A stretch of DNA of 64,000 bases, taken from contig NZ_JBEWCD010000002.1 in the NCBI RefSeq assembly GCF_040530035.1, positions 1,240,001-1,304,000 on the forward strand. Reading direction: 5' to 3'. The notes below the pieces were generated by a model. The model made no database searches and was not told where the DNA came from. It worked only from the letters and a program-made list of their open reading frames with translations. Positions 1-7,312 of the stretch are shown piece after piece; position 1 is the first letter of the stretch, and each line of letters begins with the position of its first letter. The translations under genes were made by a program, and so were the position numbers. This DNA comes from Roseibium sp. HPY-6 (lineage in GTDB: Bacteria; Pseudomonadota; Alphaproteobacteria; Rhizobiales; Stappiaceae).

Positions 1-290
1 TGGTTCTGCAACCCGGTGAGCGCTTCATTGATCGAGCCGTCGCCTCCCGCGACAACGAGCGTGCGCACACCGAGGCCGGGACTGGTGCAGACTTCTCCGA
101 TTTCACCCGCATGTCTCGTAAGCCTGATTTGAGTGTGGAACCCGTGGTCTTCGAGCCTTGTGCGAACATTGTCCAGGAACTCTGCCCGGTAGCCGCCGGA
201 TGTCGGATTTGCCATGATGAGGACAGACCCTGGCATGTCGGGAACGGGAGTGCGCAGGGAAACCGGGGCAGACCACCAGAAAACTGTCAC
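1..290 (-). CDS. Diacylglycerol kinase family lipid kinase (N-terminal part, cut by window edge)
   Basis: Only the N-terminal part is in the window. The minus-strand translation contains ANPTSGG followed about 50 residues later by VVAGGDGSINEAL, the nucleotide-binding GGDGT-type motif of the DAGK/YegS/LCB5 kinase superfamily, which phosphorylates lipid substrates with ATP at the membrane. The GTG start at 288-290 has a GAGGA ribosome site about 7 bases upstream; ATGs at 236 and 215 are alternatives without a visible ribosome site, and 215 would begin directly at MANPTSGG. It lies 34 bases downstream of rnhA on the same strand and may be the last gene of that run. The family is clear; the substrate cannot be told. 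Confidence 0.75.
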   Translation of the reverse strand, partial: MTVFWWSAPVSLRTPVPDMPGSVLIMANPTSGGYRAEFLDNVRTRLEDHGFHTQIRLTRHAGEIGEVCTSPGLGVRTLVVAGGDGSINEALTGLQN

Positions 291-324
291 GTATTGTCCT
301 CTATGTGTTCGCCGCCTTCTTCGT

Positions 325-777
325 TCAGGCGCCGCTCTTATACGGCGCCATTCCGCCACGGGCCAGTTCATCTGCGCGCTCGTTATCAGGATGACCGGCG
401 TGTCCCTTCACCCAATGCCAGGTGACGTCATGACGTTCCCGCGCTTCGTCGAGGGCCTGCCACAAGTCAGCGTTTTTCACAGGCTTGTTGCCGGCCGTAC
501 GCCAGTTTTTCCGTTTCCAGCCATCCATCCATTCGCTGATACCGCTGCGCACATAGGTGCTGTCGGTGTAAAGGTCGATGGCACAGGGCCGCTTGAGCGC
601 ATTGAGAGCTTCAATTGCCGCCGTCAGTTCCATGCGATTGTTGGTGGTTTCGGGTTCCCCGCCATTCAGCACCTTTTCGTGCTCGCCGAACCTCAGGAGC
701 ACACCCCATCCGCCTGGTCCGGGGTTCCCCGAACAAGCGCCGTCGGTAAAGATTGTGACGCGGTTTTGAGTACTCAT
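325..777 (-). CDS. rnhA: Ribonuclease HI
   Basis: Degrades the RNA strand of RNA:DNA hybrids in the cytoplasm. The 150-residue product has the complete DEDD metal-binding set: D12 in [12 protein letters not shown]50 in NNRMEL, D72 in YTDSTYV and D136 in NERADELA, plus the basic handle region WKRKNW. The frame is open further upstream, but the ATG at 777 is chosen because it gives the standard family length and overlaps the thrB stop by four bases (ATGA), implying translational coupling. The ispH-thrB-rnhA order is common in Hyphomicrobiales. Confidence 0.97.
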   Translation of the reverse strand: MSTQNRVTIFTDGACSGNPGPGGWGVLLRFGEHEKVLNGGEPETTNNRMELTAAIEALNALKRPCAIDLYTDSTYVRSGISEWMDGWKRKNWRTAGNKPVKNADLWQALDEARERHDVTWHWVKGHAGHPDNERADELARGGMAPYKSGA

Positions 778-1739
778 TGTTCCAGTCCGTAGGCCTGTGT
801 GCCGGCAATTGTCTGGTGAAAACGCAGTTTCTTGAGATATTCCAGCGGGTCTTTGGGGGTGACAAGTGCCCCCTCCGGCACACTCAGCCAGTCGTAAAGC
901 CGGGTCAGAAGAAATCTGAGCGCGGCGCCGCGGCAAAGCGTGGGCAGTGCATCATATTCATCTGGCTGCAGCGGACGCACGCTCGTGTATCCTTTCAGCA
1001 GCGCGCGGGCCTTTGTGACATTGAACGACAGGTCCTTCTCGAAACACCAGGCATTCAGGCAGATCGCAACGTCGTAGGCGAACGCGTCGTTGCACGCAAA
1101 ATAAAAGTCGATCAGCCCGGACAGTTCGCTGCCAAGGAAAAAGACATTGTCCGGAAAAAGATCCGCGTGAATAACACCGCATGCCAGATCGGAAGGCCAC
1201 GAAGCCTCCAGATATTCAAGCTCTTTGGCTATTTCCTGCTGCAGCCCAGGCAAAACCTGGTCGCTCCTGTCGCTGCACTGTTCAAACAGCGGCCGCCAGC
1301 CGGAAACGTTGAGCGCGTTGCTCCGGAACCCGTCATAGTCCTGGCCGTCAAGGTGCAAGTCGGCCATGGCTTTGCCAAGACCGGTACAGTGTTCAACCCG
1401 GGGCCGTTTGACCCACATGCCCTCCAGGAACGTGACAAGCGCGGCCGGCCGTCCGGCAAGCTCCCCCAGCAGTTTGCCGTCCTTTGAAGGGACAGGGGTC
1501 GGACACGAAAGGCCCTTGCCGGCCAGATGTTGCATCAGGTTCAGAAAATAGGGGAGGTCGTCCGGGTTCACGCGCTTTTCGTAAAGCGTCAGTATGTAGG
1601 AGGCCTTGTCTGTGTGAACCAGAAAATTGCTGTTTTCGACACCCTCGGCAATGCCCTTGAATGAAAGAAGGCGCCCGACGTCGTAAGATCCGATGAAGTC
1701 CTCTAATTCCTCATCGGTAACTTCGGTGTAAACGGCCAT
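774..1739 (-). CDS. thrB: Homoserine kinase, aminoglycoside-phosphotransferase-like type
   Basis: Phosphorylates homoserine on the way to threonine. The 321-residue protein has the APH/choline kinase fold, not the GHMP fold of the enterobacterial enzyme: a glycine-poor N-lobe ([13 protein letters not shown]), the catalytic loop [14 protein letters not shown] with its Asp and Asn, and the metal-binding [10 protein letters not shown] segment. This is the usual ThrB of alphaproteobacteria. The start lies 4 bases after the ispH stop and the stop overlaps rnhA, so the three genes are probably one transcript. Confidence 0.95.
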   Translation of the reverse strand: MAVYTEVTDEELEDFIGSYDVGRLLSFKGIAEGVENSNFLVHTDKASYILTLYEKRVNPDDLPYFLNLMQHLAGKGLSCPTPVPSKDGKLLGELAGRPAALVTFLEGMWVKRPRVEHCTGLGKAMADLHLDGQDYDGFRSNALNVSGWRPLFEQCSDRSDQVLPGLQQEIAKELEYLEASWPSDLACGVIHADLFPDNVFFLGSELSGLIDFYFACNDAFAYDVAICLNAWCFEKDLSFNVTKARALLKGYTSVRPLQPDEYDALPTLCRGAALRFLLTRLYDWLSVPEGALVTPKDPLEYLKKLRFHQTIAGTQAYGLEQ

Positions 1740-1743
1740 ATTC

Positions 1744-2742
1744 TTATCCGGTGGCTGCCTGGTTTGCCGGGACCACGTCTCTCAGCTCACGAGGCAGATT
1801 GAAGGAAATCGTTTCTTCAGCCGTCCGAACCGTTTCGACGGTGACGTCGAAGCGCTCGGAAAAGGCATTGATGATTTCCTCTACCAGAGTTTCGGGGGCA
1901 GACGCACCTGCAGTCAGACCAAGCGACCGCATTCCTTCGAAATCCGACCATTTGATGTCGCTTGCGCGCTGTATAAGAACAGAGATCTTGCAACCGGCCC
2001 GTTCGGCGACTTCCCGCAGGCGCTGCGAATTGGAAGAATTCGGCGCTCCGACAACGACCATGGCGTCAACGCTTGGCGCAACATGCTTCACGGCTTCCTG
2101 CCGGTTTGTGGTTGCGTAGCAAATGTCTTCCTTGTGCGGGGCGACAATATCGGGAAAGCGGTCCTGAAGAACGGCCACGATGCCTGCAGTGTCGTCGACC
2201 GACAAGGTGGTCTGCGTGATATAGGCGAGCGGCTTGTCGGATTTGGGTTGATAATTTAGCGCGTCGTCCTCGGTTTCGATCAGTTCGACCGTGCCTTCAG
2301 GCAATTGACCCATTGTGCCGATCACCTCCGGATGGCCTGCGTGACCGATCAAAAGGACCTCGCGCTCGCGGCGATCATGAATCTGCGCTTCCTTGTGAAC
2401 CTTCGACACGAGAGGACAGGTCGCGTCGAGATAGAACATGTTGCGCGCCTGCGCATCTTCCGGGACGGATTTCGGGACACCGTGGGCCGAAAAGATGACG
2501 GGTCTGTCCGTGTCGCCCGCAGGAATCTCGGCCAGCTCTTCAACGAAGACGGCACCTTTCGCCTTGAGACCGTCCACAACGAACTTGTTGTGCACGATTT
2601 CGTGGCGCACGTAGACCGGACGGCCATATTTTTCCAACGCCAGTTCGACGATTTGGATGGCCCTGTCGACGCCCGCGCAAAACCCGCGCGGCGCGCAAAG
2701 GCTGATGGAGAGCGGCGGTTTTGATTGTGTGGTATTGCTCAT
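1744..2742 (-). CDS. ispH: 4-hydroxy-3-methylbut-2-enyl diphosphate reductase
   Basis: Last step of the MEP isoprenoid pathway, making IPP and DMAPP with an iron-sulfur cluster. The 332 residues contain the three cluster cysteines in their usual settings: [13 protein letters not shown] near the N-terminus, [15 protein letters not shown] mid-protein, and [14 protein letters not shown] in the third domain, followed by the conserved [12 protein letters not shown] segment. Length matches the family. It is first in the ispH-thrB-rnhA run. The 190 bases upstream, to the divergent lipoprotein gene, contain no other gene that I can see. Confidence 0.97.
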   Translation of the reverse strand: MSNTTQSKPPLSISLCAPRGFCAGVDRAIQIVELALEKYGRPVYVRHEIVHNKFVVDGLKAKGAVFVEELAEIPAGDTDRPVIFSAHGVPKSVPEDAQARNMFYLDATCPLVSKVHKEAQIHDRREREVLLIGHAGHPEVIGTMGQLPEGTVELIETEDDALNYQPKSDKPLAYITQTTLSVDDTAGIVAVLQDRFPDIVAPHKEDICYATTNRQEAVKHVAPSVDAMVVVGAPNSSNSQRLREVAERAGCKISVLIQRASDIKWSDFEGMRSLGLTAGASAPETLVEEIINAFSERFDVTVETVRTAEETISFNLPRELRDVVPANQAATG

Positions 2743-2932
2743 CGTCTTCTTTCGGCAAGCCTCTCTGGCCGCAATAAGGGGTTGAAGCTCTTTCGTGTCA
2801 AGTGAGGTGCGCGCAACTGCGCATTATTTCAGCCACAATATGCTGATTGAAGCTTTCCGTGTTGGGACCTCGCCAAGCAAATGCTCACCTGCTATGACAC
2901 TGCGCCAAGTTATTATTTGATCCGATAGGTAG

Positions 2933-3520
2933 ATGATGATCAGTCCGTTACCGGCCGTTTTCAATGAGAATTTCAAGACAGTTCTGTCAGCGGGTCTGTG
3001 TTCCGTGATGCTCGCGGGGTGCGGCGGTGGCTCTGACAGCGTTGCTGCCAAGATCATTACGGGCGGACAGGAGCCGATTGAGGTCTCTCCGGAAACATTT
3101 GCACCGCCCGTCGCCTGCCCTCCGATGGAGCTCAGGTCCAACACGTTTCTCATCAGAAACTACGTCCGGGGCAAGCAGGATGAGTCGGAAGGCCTTCTTT
3201 ATCAGGCGACGCTTGAAGACTGGGCCAACAGTTGCACGCAGGAAGCCAACGGACAGAGGCGGATGAAGGTCGGGTTTTCCGGCGACGTGACGCCGGGACC
3301 GGCCTGGAAGGGGGGCGAAGTGACCTTGCCGTTGCGGGTCTCCATCGTTCCGGGCGGCAGCGGCGCTGAACCGCTTAGCTCCGATCTTCTGACGATCCCG
3401 GTGACGCTGTCTGAAGGCGCTCCCGCAGAGAAATGGACCCTCGTGGAAGAGAAATTCACGATCCCGCAGGGAGCCAGCGTCAAGGTCGTCTTCGGATTTG
3501 ATGAAGGGCGGCGGCGCTGA
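2933..3520 (+). CDS. Putative lipoprotein, unknown function
   Basis: Predicted 195-residue secreted protein. The N-terminus has a basic/hydrophobic stretch ending in VMLAGCGGG, a good lipobox with the lipidated cysteine near residue 30, followed by a flexible Gly/Ser linker, so it is probably anchored in a membrane facing the periplasm. The mature part has a beta-rich look (LPLRVSIVPGG, LTIPVTLS, SVKVVFGF) but no motif I recognise; two further cysteines (ACPPM, NSCTQE) could form a disulfide. The next in-frame ATG, at 2936, could equally be the start. It stands alone between divergent ispH and the glycine riboswitch. Confidence 0.7.
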   Translation: MMISPLPAVFNENFKTVLSAGLCSVMLAGCGGGSDSVAAKIITGGQEPIEVSPETFAPPVACPPMELRSNTFLIRNYVRGKQDESEGLLYQATLEDWANSCTQEANGQRRMKVGFSGDVTPGPAWKGGEVTLPLRVSIVPGGSGAEPLSSDLLTIPVTLSEGAPAEKWTLVEEKFTIPQGASVKVVFGFDEGRRR

Positions 3521-3649
3521 AGCCAAGCGACTTCCCCTTGGTAAGGCACAACTTGCAGATTTCCCCATATTGACAAGGGTCTAGTCGACTCCCACAATCG
3601 CGCCCGCTATCAGGGTCGTGACCTGGTCGGCGTGTCTCAGCACGCTTGT

Positions 3650-3855
3650 CCCACGCGGGAGAAACCGGGTGAAACATCCCGGTGCCGAAGGAGCAACCGC
3701 CCCGGAAACTCTCAGGCAAAAGGACCGCATGGGAAAAACGCTCTGGAAAGAAGTGTTCTGCTGAAACGTCAGGCAGACCGCTCACCGAAGGAGTAGCCGC
3801 GGAACGTATGAGTGTTCGGCGGGAAATCTCTCAGGTAGTCGGACAGAGGGGGTCT
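3650..3855 (+). promoter_or_regulatory. Tandem glycine riboswitch
   Basis: Two consecutive glycine aptamers lie ahead of gcvH. The first has the conserved CCGAAGGAGCAA at about 3684-3695, CTCTCAGGCAAAAGGAC at 3709-3725 and CTCTGGAAAG at 3741-3750. The second repeats CACCGAAGGAGTA at 3783-3795, CTCTCAGGT at 3828-3836 and GGACAGAGGGG at 3841-3851. This two-aptamer arrangement is the classic form of the switch that turns glycine-cleavage genes on when glycine is high. Between it and the gcvH ATG at 3921 I see no hairpin with a T-run, so the expression platform is not obvious. Confidence 0.95.
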
Positions 3856-3920
3856 TGACGGCCGGGTCTTTAAAGGCCGGGCCGGCGGGTCTGACCTGAA
3901 CACAAACATCGGATGGCGCT

Positions 3921-4292
3921 ATGACAACTTATTACTCCAAGGACCACGAGTGGATTGCCGTCGACCAGGGCATTGCAACGATTGGCATCACCTCCTACGC
4001 ACAGGAACAGCTTGGCGATGTTGTCTATGTTGAGCTGCCGGAAGCCGGCGCAGAATTCGCGCAAGGCGATGAAGCGGCCGTCGTGGAATCGGTCAAGGCT
4101 GCCAGTGAAGTGTACGCACCGATCGATGGCGAAGTCGTGGAATCCAATGCGGCACTCGCGGACGAACCGGCAAAGGTCAACGAGGATCCTGAGGGGGCGG
4201 CCTGGTTCCTGAAAATGAAAGTCGGCAATGAAAGCCAACTTGCCGAATTGCTCGATGAAGCCGGCTACAAGGCCTTTCTGGAGACATTGTGA
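3921..4292 (+). CDS. gcvH: Glycine cleavage system H protein
   Basis: Lipoyl carrier protein that shuttles the aminomethyl arm between the P, T and L proteins of glycine cleavage. The 123-residue sequence is full length, opening with YYSKDHEWI and carrying the lipoylation lysine K59 in [13 protein letters not shown], with the conserved NEDPEG segment downstream. It is the first gene after the tandem glycine riboswitch. Unusually, gcvT and gcvP are not next to it: the following gene, 3 bases on, is an OsmC-family protein. Confidence 0.97.
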   Translation: MTTYYSKDHEWIAVDQGIATIGITSYAQEQLGDVVYVELPEAGAEFAQGDEAAVVESVKAASEVYAPIDGEVVESNAALADEPAKVNEDPEGAAWFLKMKVGNESQLAELLDEAGYKAFLETL

Positions 4293-4295
4293 TCG

Positions 4296-4781
4296 ATGGC
4301 GGGGCATTATTATTCGGCCCAGGTGGAGTGGGCCTGTGACGGCGACTATGCCGCAAATACTTATTCACGCGGGCATATATGGCGTTTCGACGGGGGGCTT
4401 GAAGTCCCGGCAAGCGCGTCGCCGACAGTCGTGCCGCTTCCGCATTCGGTAGAAGCGGCGGTCGATCCGGAGGAAGCCTTTGTCGCAGCGATTTCCTCCT
4501 GCCACATGCTTTGGTTCCTTGATCTTGCGCGGCGGGCGAATTTCAACGTTGCAACTTACCGGGACAAGGCCCAAGGCGAAATGAGCCGGATCGGTCCGGG
4601 CAAAATGGCGATTTCCAAAGTGGTCTTGCGCCCGGAAGTCACGCTCATTTCGGCGGAGCAACCTGACGAGTCGTGGCTGCAGGCAATCCACGAAAAGGCG
4701 CATGATGTCTGTTTCATTGCCAATTCGGTAAAGTGCGAAATTCTGGTCGAACCGGAGCCATTGAAACTTGTCGGGCCTTAG
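4296..4781 (+). CDS. OsmC/Ohr family protein
   Basis: Predicted thiol-dependent peroxidase-fold protein of 161 residues. Both redox cysteines of the OsmC/Ohr family are present: C69 in AAISSCHMLWFL and C139 in AHDVCFIANSV, spaced as in the family. The N-terminus (HYYSAQVEW) fits the OsmC first strand. Members reduce organic hydroperoxides, although the substrate here is not known. The ATG is 3 bases after gcvH, so it is almost certainly co-transcribed with it and would be under glycine riboswitch control. Confidence 0.85.
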   Translation: MAGHYYSAQVEWACDGDYAANTYSRGHIWRFDGGLEVPASASPTVVPLPHSVEAAVDPEEAFVAAISSCHMLWFLDLARRANFNVATYRDKAQGEMSRIGPGKMAISKVVLRPEVTLISAEQPDESWLQAIHEKAHDVCFIANSVKCEILVEPEPLKLVGP

Positions 4782-4867
4782 GCGCGGCGAGTCACCCGTG
4801 AGATTTGAGGCAGTTCACCTGCAGGTCTTTGTATCCCCAACGCAGCCGTATTCTGGTTCCCGGCGAA

Positions 4868-5830
4868 TTAGTCGAACAAGAATTCAATCAGTGGGGTAAC
4901 AATCTGGCCGTAAGACCCGACGACATGATCTGAGAGGATCGTCATCGCTTCCATCGGAGAGAGCGTCCGGCCGCTCAGATTGTATTCGTATTTGCCTGAC
5001 GGGTAGGCGGATGCCCAAAGAATAGGGAAACCGTCAAACGCCCCGAAATGAGGCATGAACGTCGCGCGGACTTCGCAGCCTGACGCCTTGGCAAGGTCAA
5101 TCATGGCATTGAGCCCGGCCCCTTTCATTAACTCGTTCGGCGTGAGCGCGTCCGCCTCGAACGAATTGCGCTGCCCGCGCGAGGCCGCGAAATTACATGC
5201 AAAAATCCAGATGATGGTGTCGCTAACGAAGCGGTGCTTCACTTTTTTGAACAAATGGGCAGTGGTGCCGCCGAAATAGTAGTGTTGTCCACCAATCAAC
5301 ACGTCACCGCCGCCGCCACCATGGGCGATGATCATAACTTCCTTGATGAGCAGATTGTTGGTGTCGGCCTTGGCCTTCATCATGTCCGCGCTTTGGGGAA
5401 ACTGCCCTTCGTCCACAAAAACGTAGTGGCAATCCGTTGCTTTGTGTCGTTTCGCTCTTGGCAGGTTTCCAGGGACGCGTTTGCCCTTCGGAACAATATC
5501 TCCGGAAATGAGATAGAGATATCCTTCCTCGAGCGGCGGGGATGCAGCACTGGGTGACGTTACCACCGCCTTTTGTGCGTCTGCTTGAACGTCCGCCGGT
5601 ACATGGCCTCCAAAGAGCGCACCCCAGGTAAAAGGTCCAACGATCCCGTCAATTTGAAGATCGTTGTGCATCTGGAATTCTTCGACACGAAGCCTCGTGT
5701 TTTTCCCGAAAATACCATCCGGGAGCAAGGGCAGGTAGGTCGAGTAGCCGACAAGAGCCTCTTCATTGAGTTTGCTCTGTATCTTTAGAACGTGCTCGCC
5801 GCGATGGCCTTTTTTTACTGCAAATGTCAT
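4868..5830 (-). CDS. Peptidoglycan-binding protein with caspase/CHAT-like C-terminal domain
   Basis: The 320-residue product starts with a PG_binding_1 type domain (about residues 5-75: VLKIQSKLNE, DGIFGKNTRLRVEEFQ, DGIVGPFTWGALF), then a Pro/Ser/Ala linker. The C-terminal part has VMIIAHGGGGGDVLIGG (H170-G171) and, about 40 residues on, IIWIFACNFAASRG (C212). This His-Gly then Ala-Cys spacing after hydrophobic strands is the layout of clan CD (caspase, CHAT, DUF4347-like) cysteine protease folds. No signal peptide is evident, so export would need another route. The gene stands alone and its upstream region is AT-rich, which could mean transfer. Domain one is fairly sure; the protease-like reading is my inference. 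Confidence 0.6.
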   Translation of the reverse strand: MTFAVKKGHRGEHVLKIQSKLNEEALVGYSTYLPLLPDGIFGKNTRLRVEEFQMHNDLQIDGIVGPFTWGALFGGHVPADVQADAQKAVVTSPSAASPPLEEGYLYLISGDIVPKGKRVPGNLPRAKRHKATDCHYVFVDEGQFPQSADMMKAKADTNNLLIKEVMIIAHGGGGGDVLIGGQHYYFGGTTAHLFKKVKHRFVSDTIIWIFACNFAASRGQRNSFEADALTPNELMKGAGLNAMIDLAKASGCEVRATFMPHFGAFDGFPILWASAYPSGKYEYNLSGRTLSPMEAMTILSDHVVGSYGQIVTPLIEFLFD

Positions 5831-6030
5831 TTGGCTCTTGAAAAAAATGTCTTCTATCGTCTTGACGCTAAAGGCGGCTCATTTCGATTTCAACCTGCGG
5901 ATTTGCATAGTCTCTGCAACCAAATGAGTTTGTATGTTCAGAGAAATCTGTCGCCTTTTCAGGGGCTTATGAAAACTCAACTCGGTCATTGAGGGGCTTC
6001 GAGGTTCGCTCGATGAACAAGACAAGAAAT

Positions 6031-6068
6031 TTGACAAATTACTTGTCAGTATGACAATAAATATGTCA
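6031..6068 (+). promoter_or_regulatory. Promoter with two tandem MarR-type operators
   Basis: Two inverted repeats sit side by side: TGACAA-N5-TTGTCA (6032-6048) and TGACA-N7-TGTCA (6052-6068), with centres 20 bp apart, about two helical turns. A -35 element TTGACA (6031-6036) and a weak -10 GACAAT (6053-6058) fall inside them, so a bound regulator would block the promoter. This is the expected autorepressor arrangement for the following marR gene and its co-transcribed isochorismatase-like gene. Confidence 0.65.
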
Positions 6069-6080
6069 AATAGAGAAACG

Positions 6081-6545
6081 ATGAAAAAGTCTCTTGAACT
6101 CTACGAGATCATACGGCTGGTCCGGCCGGTTCACCGCCGTCTGGCGCGTGCCGTGGAAGCAAAGCTGGATGGCACCGGCATCACGGTCGGAATGCGCGCG
6201 GTGCTGGAAGTGCTGGAAGAAGCGGGACCGCTTTCGGTTCCTGAAATCGGGCGCGTGCTTTTTCTGACCAGGCAGCAGATCCAGGTGATGGTGAACACGC
6301 TTGAAGATGCCGGGCTTGTTGAACGGCAGCCGAACCCGGCCCACAAGCGGTCTCCTCTGTTTCGCCCGACGGACCAAGGCACGACCTTGTTTGGTGAAGT
6401 TCGGGCCAGGGAAAACGACGAAATAGAAGCGGTCTGCGAGCTCTTTTCCGCAGATGATCTTCAGTCCGCTCAAAGGGTTCTTTGCGCGATGCTCGATCAT
6501 TTCGCTGAGTTCGAAGATGATCCTGATCATCCCAGTCCGTTTTAG
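6081..6545 (+). CDS. MarR family transcriptional regulator
   Basis: Winged-helix repressor of 154 residues. The HTH and wing read PLSVPEIGRVLFLTRQQIQVMVNTLEDAGLVERQ followed by NPAHKRSPLFRPTDQG, standard for MarR. ATGs at 6051 and 6063 are in frame but lie inside the operator repeats and lack a ribosome site; the ATG at 6081 has AGAGAAA just before it and is preferred. The gene precedes an isochorismatase-like hydrolase by 24 bases, likely the operon it controls. The ligand is unknown. Confidence 0.88.
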   Translation: MKKSLELYEIIRLVRPVHRRLARAVEAKLDGTGITVGMRAVLEVLEEAGPLSVPEIGRVLFLTRQQIQVMVNTLEDAGLVERQPNPAHKRSPLFRPTDQGTTLFGEVRARENDEIEAVCELFSADDLQSAQRVLCAMLDHFAEFEDDPDHPSPF

Positions 6546-6569
6546 TGATAGTTCGCAAGGAGTTGAGCA

Positions 6570-7223
6570 ATGTCCGGAATGTGGTTTGTCGTGGGATTGC
6601 CAATCGTCGTGCTGGCAGGCCTGGCGCTTTACACGGTCTTTGTCATGCGCAAGATCGGGACACCGACGCGTGGAGACAAGATTGATCTGAACGAGCGGCC
6701 GAACACCGCGCTTGTTGTGATCGACGTACAGGAGGATTTCACGCGCAACGGGGGGAGCACCGCTTTTGAGCCGGCTTACCGCGATGCCGCGCTTGCCGTC
6801 ATCAATCAGCACGTCTCATCTGCACGTTCCGCCGGGAACGAAGTTGTCTTTATCCGGCATGTCTTCCGCAACTGGCTCGCAATCCTGATCATCAGGCTGA
6901 TTGCAAAGGGTATTGGGACGCCCGGGCGCAAAGGTCTTGAAATCGATCGATCCATGGAGGTCGATGAGGCGCCGGTTTTCGAAAAAGCGGTCGGGGACAG
7001 TTTTTCCAGCCCCTCCTTTGAAGACTGGCTCGAAACACGAAAGGTCGGAAAGCTGATCCTGACCGGACTGGATTCGTGCCATTGCGTTCAACTCACGGCA
7101 AAGGGTGCGCTCGCACGTGGATATCTTGTCGAAATACGGGATGCGGCGACTTTGACGGCGACACCTGAAAAGTGGTCGCTGCTCAAGGAGGAGCTGGGCG
7201 ATTCAGGGGCTGTGATCGTCTGA
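6570..7223 (+). CDS. Membrane-anchored isochorismatase-like cysteine hydrolase
   Basis: The 217-residue protein begins with one transmembrane helix (about residues 4-25, VVGLPIVVLAGLALYTVFVM), then a cysteine-hydrolase domain. The catalytic triad is visible: Asp in LVVIDVQEDF, Lys in FEKAVGDSF, and Cys in LTGLDSCHCVQLTA. The family includes isochorismatases, nicotinamidases and N-carbamoyl hydrolases; the membrane anchor is uncommon and the substrate cannot be assigned. It follows the marR gene closely and probably shares its promoter. Confidence 0.85.
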   Translation: MSGMWFVVGLPIVVLAGLALYTVFVMRKIGTPTRGDKIDLNERPNTALVVIDVQEDFTRNGGSTAFEPAYRDAALAVINQHVSSARSAGNEVVFIRHVFRNWLAILIIRLIAKGIGTPGRKGLEIDRSMEVDEAPVFEKAVGDSFSSPSFEDWLETRKVGKLILTGLDSCHCVQLTAKGALARGYLVEIRDAATLTATPEKWSLLKEELGDSGAVIV

Positions 7224-7312
7224 ATACCGTGAAAGTGTTATCTTTTCGACGGCGTCGGCATGTGGCACGGTTAGGTTTCGACACCTTGCCAATGCATTCC
7301 GTCGGAGGAACC

